In this document: positions 51,363 to 62,625 of the stretch, piece after piece
Layout of the letters: every line of letters begins with the position of its first letter
Numbering within the stretch: the first letter of the stretch is position 1
Assembly (NCBI RefSeq): GCF_051020765.1
Contig: NW_027469609.1
Coordinates: 1 to 64,000 of the forward strand
Direction: 5' to 3'
Source: Lasioglossum baleicum
Taxonomy: Eukaryota > Arthropoda > Insecta > Hymenoptera > Halictidae
Length of the DNA stretch: 64,000 nt
Notes under the pieces: generated by a model
The model's input: the letters and a program-made list of their open reading frames with translations, nothing else
Databases searched by the model: none
What the model was told of the DNA's origin: nothing
Translations under genes and position numbers: made by a program

Positions 51363-53777
51363 ATGAGTAATGTGTCATGCGTTATGCGTTATGGACTATG
51401 CTTTATGCGTTATGCGTTATGGGTTATCCGTTCTGCGTCATGCGTTATGCGTTATTCGTTATGCGTTATGCGTTATGCGTTATGCGTTATGCGTTATGCG
51501 TTATGCGTTATGCGATATGCGTTATGCGTTATGCGTTATGCGTTATGCGTTATGTGTTACGCGTTATGCGTTACGCGTTATGCGTTATGCGTTATGCGTT
51601 ATGCGTTATGCGTTATGCGTTATTCGTTATGCGTTATGCGTTATGCGTTATGCGTTATGCGTTATGCGATGTGCGTTATGCGTTATGCGTTATGCGTTAT
51701 GCGTTATGCGTTATGCGTTATGCGTTATGCGTTATGCGTTATGCGTTATGCGTTATGCGTTATGCGTTATGCGTTATGCGTTATGCGTTATGCGTTAAGC
51801 ATTATGACTTTTTCATTGAGCGTTATGCGTTATGACTTTTCCATTGAGCGTTATGCGTTATTCGTTATGGGTTATGCGTTATGCGTTATGGGTTATGCGT
51901 TATGCGTTATGCGTTATGCGTTATGCGTTATGCGTTATGCGTTATGCGTTATGCGTTATGCGTTATGCGTTATGCGTTATGCGTTATGTGTTATGCGTTA
52001 TGCGTTAAGCGTTATACGTTATGCGTTATGCGTTATGTGTTATGCGTTATGCGTTATGTGTTATGCGTTGTGCTTTACGGGTTATGCGATATGCGTTATG
52101 CGTTATGCGTTATGCGATGTGCGTTATGCGTTATGCGTTATGCGTTATGCGTTATGCGTTATGCGTTATGCGTTATGCGTTATGCGTTATGCGTTATGCG
52201 TTATGCGTTATGCGTTATGCGTTATGCGTTAAGCATTATGACTTTTTCATTGAGCGTTATGCGTTATGACTTTTCCATTGAGCGTTATGCGTTATTCGTT
52301 ATGGGTTATGCGTTATGCGTTATGGGTTATGCGTTATGCGTTATGCGTTATGCGTTAGGCGTTATGCGTTATGCGTTATGCGTTATGCGTTATGCGTTAT
52401 GCGTTATGCGTTATCCGTTATGCGTTATGCGTTATGCGTTATGCGATATGCGTCATGCGTTAAGCGTTATGCGTTATGCATTATGCGTTATCCGTTATGC
52501 GTTATGCGTTATGCGTAATGCGTTATGAGTAATGTGTCATGCGTTATGCGTTATGCGTTATTCGTTAAGCGTTATGCTTTATGCGTTATGCGTTATGCGT
52601 TATGCGTTATGCGTTATGCGTTATGCGTTATGCGTTATGCGTTATGCGTCATGCGTCATGCGTAATGCGTTATGCGTTATGCGTTATGCGTTATGCGTTA
52701 TGCGTTATGCGTTATGCGTTATGCGTTATGCGTTATGCGTTATGCGTTATGCGTTATGCGTTATGCGTTATGCGTTATGCGTTATGCGTTATGCGTTATG
52801 CGTTATGCGTTATGCGTTATGCGTTATGCGTTATGAGTTATGCGTTATGCGTTATGCGTTATGCGTTATGCGTTATGCGTTATGCGTTATGCGTTATGCG
52901 TTATGCGTTATGCGTTATGCGTTATGCGTTATGCGTTATGCGTTATGCGATATGCGTTATGCGTTATGCGTCATGCGTTATGCGTTATGCGTTATGCGTT
53001 ATGCGTTATGCGTTATGCGTTATGCGTTATGCGTTATGCGTTATGCGTTATGCGTTATGCGTTATGCGTTATGCGTTATGCGTTATGCGTTATGCGTTAT
53101 GCGTTATGCGTTATGCGTTATGCGTTATGCGTTATGCGTTATGCGTTATGCGTTATGCGTTATGCGTTATGCGTTATGCGTTATGCGTTATGCGTTATGC
53201 GTTATGCGTTATGCGTTATGCGTTATGCGTTATGCGTTATGCGTTATGTGTTATGCGTTATGCGTTAAGCGTTATACGTTATGCGTTATGCGTTATGTGT
53301 TATGCGTTATGCGTTATGTGTTATGCGTTGTGCTTTACGGGTTATGCGATATGCGTTATGCGTTATGCGTTATGCGATGTGCGTTATGCGTTATGCGTTA
53401 TGCGTTATGCGTTATGCGTTATGCGTTATGCGTTATGCGTTATGCGTTATGCGTTATGCGTTATGCGTTATGCGTTAAGCGTTATGCGTTATGCGTTGCG
53501 CGTTACGCGTTATGCGTTATGACTTTTCCATTGAGCGTTATGCGTTATTCGTTATGGGTTATGCGTTATGCGTTATGGGTTATGCGTTATGCGTTATGCG
53601 TTATGCGTTAGGCGTTATGCGTTATGCGTTATGCGTTATGCGTTATGCGTTATGCGTTATGCGTTATCCGTTATGCGTTATGCGTTATGCGTTATGCGAT
53701 ATGCGTCATGCGTTAAGCGTTATGCGTTATGCATTATGCGTTATCCGTTATGCGTTATGCGTTATGCGTAATGCGTT
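51363..53777 (+). repeat. Blocks 51363 and 52525
   Basis: 51363 (1162 bp) matches 45259, including the CTGCGTC change and the C core fused to E (52070). 52525 (1253 bp) starts like 46428 (K, ATGCGTC pair, private ATGAGTT near 52833), but its C core (53330) is fused to E and then to AAGCGTT, GCGCGTT (53498) and ACGCGTT (53505), before half an A cassette at 53519 that lacks the first triplet. Confidence 0.84.
53491..53555 (+). repeat. Half-A junction with unique GCGCGTT unit
   Basis: ATGCGTT, GCGCGTT (53498), ACGCGTT (53505), ATGCGTT, then the second-type divergent triplet (53519) with its TTCCATT unit, and no first-type triplet or AAGCATT upstream. The same junction is found at about 55556-55620. 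It looks like a crossover between an AAGCGTT/ACGCGTT module and the middle of an A cassette, in register. Confidence 0.85.
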
Positions 53778-56700
53778 ATGAGTAATGTGTCATGCGTTAT
53801 GCGTTATGCGTTATTCGTTAAGCGTTATGCTTTATGCGTTATGCGTTATGCGTTATGCGTTATGCGTTATGCGTTATGCGTCATGCGTCATGCGTAATGC
53901 GTTATGCGTTATGCGTTATGCGTTATGCGTTATGCGTTATGCGTTATGCGTTATGCGTTATGCGTTATGCGTTATGCGTTATGCGTTATGCGTTATGCGT
54001 TATGCGTTATGCGTTATGCGTTATGCGTTATGCGTTATGCGTTATGCGTTATGCGTTATGCGTTATGCGTTATGCGTTATGTGTTATGCGTTGTGCTTTA
54101 CGGGTTATGCGATATGCGTTATGCGTTATGCGTTATGCGATGTGCGTTATGCGTTATGCGTTATGCGTTATGCGTTATGCGTTATGCGTTATGCGTTATG
54201 CGTTATGCGTTATGCGTTATGCGTTATGCGTTATGCGTTATGCGTTATGCGTTAAGCATTATGACTTTTTCATTGAGCGTTATGCGTTATGACTTTTCCA
54301 TTGAGCGTTATGCGTTATTCGTTATGGGTTATGCGTTATGCGTTATGGGTTATGCGTTATGCGTTATGCGTTATGCGTTAGGCGTTATGCGTTATGCGTT
54401 ATGCGTTATGCGTTATGCGTTATGCGTTATCCGTTATGCGTTATGCGTTATGCGTTATGCGATATGCGTCATGCGTTAAGCGTTATGCGTTATGCATTAT
54501 GCGTTATCCGTTATGCGTTATGCGTTATGCGTAATGCGTTATGAGTAATGTGTCATGCGTTATGCGTTATGCGTTATTCGTTAAGCGTTATGCTTTATGC
54601 GTTATGCGTTATGCGTTATGCGTTATGCGTTATGCGTTATGCGTTATGCGTTATGCGTTATGCGTCATGCGTCATGCGTAATGCGTTATGCGTTATGCGT
54701 TATGCGTTATGCGTTATGCGTTATGCGTTATGCGTTATGCGTTATGCGTTATGCGTTATGCGTTATGCGTTATGCGTTATGCGTTATGCGTTATGCGTTA
54801 TGCGTTATGCGTTATGCGTTATGCGTTATGCGTTATGCGTTATGCGTTATGCGTTATGAGTTATGCGTTATGCGTTATGCGTTATGCGTTATGCGTTATG
54901 CGTTATGCGTTATGCGTTATGCGTTATGCGTTATGCGTTATGCGTTATGCGTTATGCGTTATGCGTTATGCGATATGCGTTATGCGTTATGCGTCATGCG
55001 TTATGCGTTATGCGTTATGCGTTATGCGTTATGCGTTATGCGTTATGCGTTATGCGTTATGCGTTATGCGTTATGCGTTATGCGTTATGCGTTATGCGTT
55101 ATGCGTTATGCGTTATGCGTTATGCGTTATGCGTTATGCGTTATGCGTTATGCGTTATGCGTTATGCGTTATGCGTTATGCGTTATGCGTAATGCGTTAT
55201 GCGTTATGCGTTATGCGTTATGCGTTATGCGTTATGCGTTATGCGTTATGCGTTATGCGTTATGCGTTATGCGTTATGCGTTATGCGTTATGCGTTATGC
55301 GTTATGTGTTATGCGTTATGCGTTAAGCGTTATACGTTATGCGTTATGCGTTATGTGTTATGCGTTATGCGTTATGTGTTATGCGTTGTGCTTTACGGGT
55401 TATGCGATATGCGTTATGCGTTATGCGTTATGCGATGTGCGTTATGCGTTATGCGTTATGCGTTATGCGTTATGCGTTATGCGTTATGCGTTATGCGTTA
55501 TGCGTTATGCGTTATGCGTTATGCGTTATGCGTTATGCGTTAAGCGTTATGCGTTATGCGTTGCGCGTTACGCGTTATGCGTTATGACTTTTCCATTGAG
55601 CGTTATGCGTTATTCGTTATGGGTTATGCGTTATGCGTTATGGGTTATGCGTTATGCGTTATGCGTTATGCGTTAGGCGTTATGCGTTATGCGTTATGCG
55701 TTATGCGTTATGCGTTATGCGTTATGCGTTATCCGTTATGCGTTATGCGTTATGCGTTATGCGATATGCGTCATGCGTTAAGCGTTATGCGTTATGCATT
55801 ATGCGTTATCCGTTATGCGTTATGCGTTATGCGTAATGCGTTATGAGTAATGTGTCATGCGTTATGCGTTATGCGTTATTCGTTAAGCGTTATGCTTTAT
55901 GCGTTATGCGTTATGCGTTATGCGTTATGCGTTATGCGTTATGCGTTATGCGTCATGCGTCATGCGTAATGCGTTATGCGTTATGCGTTATGCGTTATGC
56001 GTTATGCGTTATGCGTTATGCGTTATGCGTTATGCGTTATGCGTTATGCGTTATGCGTTATGCGTTATGCGTTATGCGTTATGCGTTATGCGTTATGCGT
56101 TATGCGTTATGCGTTATGCGTTATGCGTTATGCGTTATGCGTTATGCGTTATGCGTTATGCGTTATGCGTTATGCGTTATGCGTTATGCGTTATGCGTTA
56201 TGCGTTATGCGTTATGCGTTATGCGTTATGCGTTATGCGATATGCGTTATGCGTTATGCGTCATGCGTTATGCGTTATGCGTTATGCGTTATGCGTTATG
56301 CGTTATGCGTTATGCGTTATGCGTTATGCGTTATGCGTTATGCGTTATGCGTTATGCGTTATGCGTTATGCGTTATGCGTTATGCGTTATGCGTTATGCG
56401 TTATGCGTTATGCGTTATGCGTTATGCGTTATGCGTTATGCGTTATGCGTTATGCGTTATGCGTTATGCGTTATGCGTTATGCGTTATGCGTTATGCGTT
56501 ATGCGTTATGCGTTATGCGTTATGCGTTATGCGTTATGCGTTATGCGTTATGCGTTATGCGTTATGCGTTATGCGTTATGCGTTATGCGTTATGCGTTAT
56601 GCGTTATGCGTTATGCGTTATGCGTTATGCGTTATGCGTTATGCGTTATGCGTTATGCGTTATGCGTTATGCGTTATGCGTTATGCGTTATGCGTTATGC

Positions 56701-58453
56701 GTTATGCGTTATGCGTTATGCGTTATGCGTTATGCGTTATGCGTTATGCGTTATGCGTTATGCGTTATGTGTTATGCGTTGTGCTTTACGGGTTATGCGA
56801 TATGCGTTATGCGTTATGACTTTTTCATTGAGCGTTATGCGTTATGCGTAATGCGTTATGCATTATGCGTTATGCGTTATGCGTAATGCGTTATGAGTAA
56901 TGTGTCATGCGTTATGCGTTATGGACTATGCTTTATGCGTTATGCGTTATGGGTTATCCGTTATGCGTCATGCGTTATGCGTTATTCGTTATGCGTTATG
57001 CGTTATGCGTTATGCGTTATGCGTTATGCGTTATGCGTTATGCGTTATGCGATATGCGTTATGCGTTATGCGTTATGCGTTATGCGTTATGTGTTACGCG
57101 TTATGCGTTACGCGTTATGCGTTATGCGTTATGCGTTATGCGTTATGCGTTATGCGTTATTCGTTATGCGTTATGCGTTATGCGTTATGCGTTATGCGTT
57201 ATGCGATGTGCGTTATGCGTTATGCGTTATGCGTTATGCGTTATGCGTTATGCGTTATGCGTTATGCGTTATGCGTTATGCGTTATGCGTTATGCGTTAT
57301 GCGTTATGCGTTATGCGTTATGCGTTATGCGTTATGCGTTAAGCATTATGACTTTTTCATTGAGCGTTATGCGTTATGACTTTTCCATTGAGCGTTATGC
57401 GTTATTCGTTATGGGTTATGCGTTATGCGTTATGGGTTATGCGTTATGCGTTATGCGTTATGCGTTATGCGTTATGCGTTATGCGTTATGCGTTATGCGT
57501 TATGCGTTATGCGTTATGCGTTATGCGTTATGCGTTATGCGTTATGTGTTATGCGTTATGCGTTAAGCGTTATACGTTATGCGTTATGCGTTATGTGTTA
57601 TGCGTTATGCGTTATGTGTTATGCGTTGTGCTTTACGGGTTATGCGATATGCGTTATGCGTTATGACTTTTTCATTGAACGTTATGCGTTATACGATATG
57701 CGTTATGCGTTATGCGTTATGCGTTATGCGTTATGCGTTATGCGTTATGCGTTATGCGTTATGCGTTATGCGTTATGCGTTATGCGTTATGCGTTATGCG
57801 TTATGCGTTACGCGTTATGCGTTACGCGTTATGCGTTATGCGTTATGCGTTATGCGTTATTCGTTATGCGTTATGCGTTATGCGTTATGCGTTATGCGTT
57901 ATGCGTTATGCGTTATGCGATATGCGTTATGCGTTATGCGTTATGCGTTATGCGTTATGCGTTACGCGTTATGCGTTACGCGTTATGCGTTATGCGTTAT
58001 GCGTTATGCGTTATGCGTTATGCGTTATTCGTTATGCGTTATGCGTTATGCGTTATGCGTTATGCGTTATGCGTTATGCGTTATGCGTTATGCGATGTGC
58101 GTTATGCGTTATGCGTTATGCGTTATGCGTTATGCGTTATGCGTTATGCGTTATGCGTTATGCGTTATGCGTTATGCGTTAAGCATTATGACTTTTTCAT
58201 TGAGCGTTATGCGTTATGACTTTTCCATTGAGCGTTATGCGTTATTCGTTATGGGTTATGCGTTATGCGTTATGGGTTATGCGTTATGCGTTATGCGTTA
58301 TGCGTTATGCGTTATGCATTATGCGTTATGCGTTATCCATTATGCGTTATGCGTTATGCGTTATGCGTTATGCGATATGCGTCATGCGTTAAGCGTTATG
58401 CGTTATGCATTATGCGTTATCCGTTATGCGTTATGCGTTATGCGTAATGCGTT
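53778..58453 (+). repeat. Rearranged zone: blocks 53778, 54541, 55843 and 56893
   Basis: 53778 (763 bp): K, ATGCGTC pair, run, C core 54093 fused to E, A (54289). 54541 (1302 bp): near-duplicate of 52525, with ATGAGTT near 54857, C core 55388 and the half-A junction at 55584. 55843 (1050 bp): K block without ACGCGTT, 72 perfect units (56263-56766), C (56781) with GAGCGTT triplet. 56893 (1561 bp): last G block, A at 57376 and 58216 (the last one), C core 57628 with GAACGTT triplet, and a private ATACGAT near 57692. Confidence 0.83.
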
Positions 58454-61274
58454 ATGAGTAATGTGTCATGCGTTATGCGTTATGCGTTATGCGTTATGCG
58501 TTATGCGTTATGCGTTATGCGTTATGCGTTATGCGTTATGCGTTATGCGTTATGCGTTACGCGTTAAGCGTTATGCGTTATGCGTTACGCGTTACGCGTT
58601 ATGCGTTATGCGTTATGCGTTATGCGTTATGCGTTATGCGTTATGCGTTATGCGTTATGTGTTATGCGTTATGCGTTAAGCGTTATACGTTATGCGTTAT
58701 GCGTTATGTGTTATGCGTTATGCGTTATGTGTTATGCGTTGTGCTTTACGGGTTATGCGATATGCGTTATGCTTTATGACTTTTTCATTGAACGTTATGC
58801 GTTATGCGATATGCGTTATGCGTTATGCGTTATGCGTTATGCGTTATGCGTTATGCGTTATGCGTTATGCGTTATGCGTTATGCGTTATGCGTTATGCGT
58901 TATGCGTTATGCGTTATGCGTTATGCGTTATGCGTTATGCGTTATGCGTTATGCGTTATGCGTTATGCGTTATGCGTTATGCGTTATGCGTTATGCGTTA
59001 TGCGTTATGCGTTATGCGTTATGCGTTATGCGTTATGCGTTATGCGTTATGCGTTATGCGTTATGCGTTATGCGTTATGCGTTATGCGTTATGCGTTATG
59101 CGTTATGCGTTATGCGTTATGCGTTATGCGTTATGCGTTATGCGTTATGCGTTATGCGTTATGCGTTATGCGTTATGCGTTATGCGTTATGCGTTATGCG
59201 TTATGCGTTATGCGATATGCGTTATGCGTTATGACTTTTTCATTGAACGTTATGCGTTATGCGTTATGCGTTATGCGTTATGCGTTATGCGTTATGCGTT
59301 ATGCGTTATGCGTTATGCGTTATGCGTTATGCGTTATGCGTTATGCGTTATGCGTTATGCCTTATGCGTTATGCGTTATGCGTTATGCGTTATGCGTTAT
59401 GCGTTATGCGTTATGCGTTATGCACCATGCGTTATCCGTTATGCGTTATCCGTTATGCGTTATCCGTTATGCGTTACGCGTTATGCCTTATGCGTTATGC
59501 GTTATGCGTTATGCGTTAAGCGTTATACGTTATGCGATATGCGTTATGCGTTATGCGTTATGCGTTATGCGTTATGCGTTATGCGTTATGCGTTATGCGT
59601 TATGCGTTATGCGTTATGCGTTATGCGTTATGCGTTATGCGTTATGCGTTATGCGTTATGCGTTATGCGTTATGCGTTATGCGTTATGCGTTATGCGTTA
59701 TGCGTTATGCGTTATGCGTTAAGCGTTATACGTTATGCGATATGCGTTATGCGTTATGCGTTATGCGTTATGCGTTATGCGTTATGCGTTATGCGTTATG
59801 CGTTATGCGTTATGCGTTATGCGTTATGCGTTATGCGTTATGCGTTATGCGTTATGCGTTATGCGTTATGCGTTATGCGTTATGCGTTATGCGTTATGCG
59901 TTATGCGTTATGCGTTATGCGTTATGCGTTATGCGTTATGCGTTATGCGTTATGCGTTATGCGTTATGCGTTATGCGTTATGCGTTATGCGTTATGCGTT
60001 ATGCGTTATGCGTTATGCGTTATGCGTTATGCGTTATGCGTTATGAGTTATGCGTTATGCGTTATGCGTTATGCGTTATGCGTTATGCGTTATGCGTTAT
60101 GCGTTATGCGTTATGCGTTATGCGTTATGCGTTATGCGTTATGCGTTATGCGTTATGCGTTATGCGTTATGCGTTATGCGTTATGCGTTATGCGTTATGC
60201 GTTATGCGTTATGCGTTATGCGTGATGCGTTATGCGTTATGCGTTATGCGTTATGCGTTATGCGTTATGCGTTATGCGTTATGCGTTATGCGTTATGCGT
60301 TATGCGTTATGCGTTATGCGTTATGCGTTATGCGTTATGCGTTATGCGTTATGCGTTATGCGTTATGCGTTATGCGTTATGCGTTATGCGTTATGCGTTA
60401 TGCGTTATGCGTTATGCGTTATGCGTTATGCGTTATGCGTTATGCGTTATGCGTTATGCGTTATGCGTTATGCGTTATGCGTTATGCGTTATGCGTTATG
60501 CGTTATGCGTTATGCGTCATGCGTCATGCGTCATGCGTCATGCGTCATGCGTTATGCGTCATGCGTTATGCGTTATGCGTTATGCGTTATGCGTTATGCG
60601 TTATGCGTTATGCGTTATGCGTTATGCGTTATGCGTTATGCGTTATGCGTTATGCGTTATGCGTTATGCGTTATGCGTTATGCGTTATGCGTTATGCGTT
60701 ATGCGTTATGCGTTATGCGTTATGCGTTATGCGTTATGCGTTATGCGTTATGCGTTATGCGTTATGCGTTATGCGTTATGCGTTATGCGTTATGCGTTAT
60801 GCGTTATGCGTTATGCGTTATGCGTTATGCGTTATGCGTTATGCGTTATGCGTTATGCGTTAAGCGTTATGCGTTATGCGATATGCGTCATGCGTCATGC
60901 GTCATGCGTCATGCGTTATGCGTCATGCGTTATGCGTTATGCGTTATGCGTTATGCGTTATGCGTTATGCGTTATGCGTTATGCGTTATGCGTTATGCGT
61001 TATGCGTTATGCGTTATGCGTTATGCGTTATGCGTTATGCGTTATGCGTTATGCGTTATGCGTTATGCGTTATGCGTTATGCGTTATGCGTTATGCGTTA
61101 TGCGTTATGCGTTATGCGTTATGCGTTATGCGTTATGCGTTATGCGTTATGCGTTATGCGTTATGCGTTATGCGTTATGCGTTATGCGTTATGCGTTATG
61201 CGTTATGCGTTATGCGTTATGCGTTATGCGTTATGCGTTATGCGTTATGCGTTATGCGATATGCGTTATGCGTT
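58454..61274 (+). repeat. Last T block passing into a simpler long-run region
   Basis: The final T cassette (58454) is followed by an ACGCGTT pair, C (58741) with a private ATGCTTT before its triplet, then long pure runs. Landmarks are a lone triplet with GAACGTT at 59231, ATGCCTT at 59357, ATGCACC at 59420, alternating ATCCGTT (59434, 59448, 59462), AAGCGTT-ATACGTT-ATGCGAT at 59518 and again at 59721 (203 bp apart), ATGAGTT near 60043, ATGCGTG at 60218, and two ATGCGTC clusters (60512-60560, 60883-60924). Confidence 0.83.
60512..60924 (+). repeat. Duplicated ATGCGTC clusters, 364 bp apart
   Basis: The first cluster has five consecutive ATGCGTC units (60512-60546), one consensus unit and a sixth ATGCGTC (60554). 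The second, offset by exactly 364 bp (52 units), has ATGCGAT at 60876 in place of the first member, then four ATGCGTC (60883-60910), a consensus unit and ATGCGTC (60918). The spacing and shape point to a tandem duplication of about 364 bp with one later change. Confidence 0.85.
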
Positions 61275-62625
61275 ATGACTTTTTCATTGAACGTTATGCG
61301 TTATGCGTTATGCGTTATGCGTTATGCGTTATGCGTTATGCGTTATGCGTTATGCGTTATGCGTTATGCGTTATGCGTTATGCGTTATGCGTTATGCGTT
61401 ATGCGTTATGCGTTATGCGTTATGCGTTATGCGTTATGCGTTATGCGTTATGCGTTATGCGTTATGCGTTATGTGTTATGCGTTATGTGTTATGCGTTGT
61501 GCTTTACGGGTTATGCGATATGCGTTATGCGTTATGACTTTTTCATTGAACGTTATGCGTTATGCGTTATGCGTTATGTGTTATGCGTTGTGCTTTACGG
61601 GTTATGCGATATGCGTTATGCGTTATGAGTTTTTCATTGAACGTTATGCGTTATGCGTTATGCGTTATGCGTTATGCGTTATGCGTTATGCGTTATGCGT
61701 TATGCGTTATGCGTTATGCGTTATGCGTTATGCGTTATGCGTTATGCGTTATGCGTTATGCGTTATGCGTTATGCGTTATGCGTTATGCGTTATGCGTTA
61801 TGCGTTATGCGTTATGCGTTATGCGTTATGCGTTATGCGTTATGCGTTATGCGTTATGCGTTATGCGTTATGCGTTATGCGTTATGCGTTATGCGTTATG
61901 CGTTATGCGTTATGCGTTATGCGTTATGCGTTATGCGTTATGCGTTATGCGTTATGTGTTATGCGTTATGTGTTATGCGTTGTGCTTTACGGGTTATGCG
62001 ATATGCGTTATGCGTTATGACTTTTTCATTGAACGTTATGCGTTATGCGTTATGCGTTATGCGTTATGCGTTATGCGTTATGCGTTATGCGTTATGCGTT
62101 ATGCGTTATGCGTTATGCGTTATGCGTTATGCGTTATGCGTTATGCGTTATGCGTTATGCGTTATGCGTTATGCGTTATGCGTTATGCGTTATGCGTTAT
62201 GCGTTATGCGTTATGCGTTATGCGTTATGCGTTATGCGTTATGCGTTATGCGTTATGCGTTATGCGTTATGCCTTATGCGTTATGCGTTATGCGTTATGC
62301 GTTATGCGTTATGCGTTATGCGTTATGCGTTATGCGTTATGCGTTATGCGTTATGCGTTATGCGTTATGCGTTATGCGTTATGCGTTATGCGTTATGCGT
62401 TATGCGTTATGCGTTATGCGTTATGCGTTATGCGTTATGCGTTATGCGTTATGCGTTATGCGTTATGCGTTATGCGTTATGCGTTATGCGTTATGCGTTA
62501 TGCGTTATGCGTTATGCGTTATGCGTTATGCGTTATGCGTTATGCGTTATGCGTTATGCGTTATGCGTTATGCGTTATGCGTTATGCGTTATGCGTTATG
62601 CGTTATGCGATATGCGTTATGCGTT
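61275..62625 (+). repeat. Tail higher-order repeat, copy 1 (1351 bp)
   Basis: It starts at a lone triplet with GAACGTT (61275). C cores at 61499 and 61590 (91 bp apart) and 61982 follow, then a long run with one ATGCCTT at 62269. All triplets end in GAACGTT. The triplet after 61590 begins ATGAGTT (61625) in place of ATGACTT. The region has no T, A, G, K or E cassette. Confidence 0.86.
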
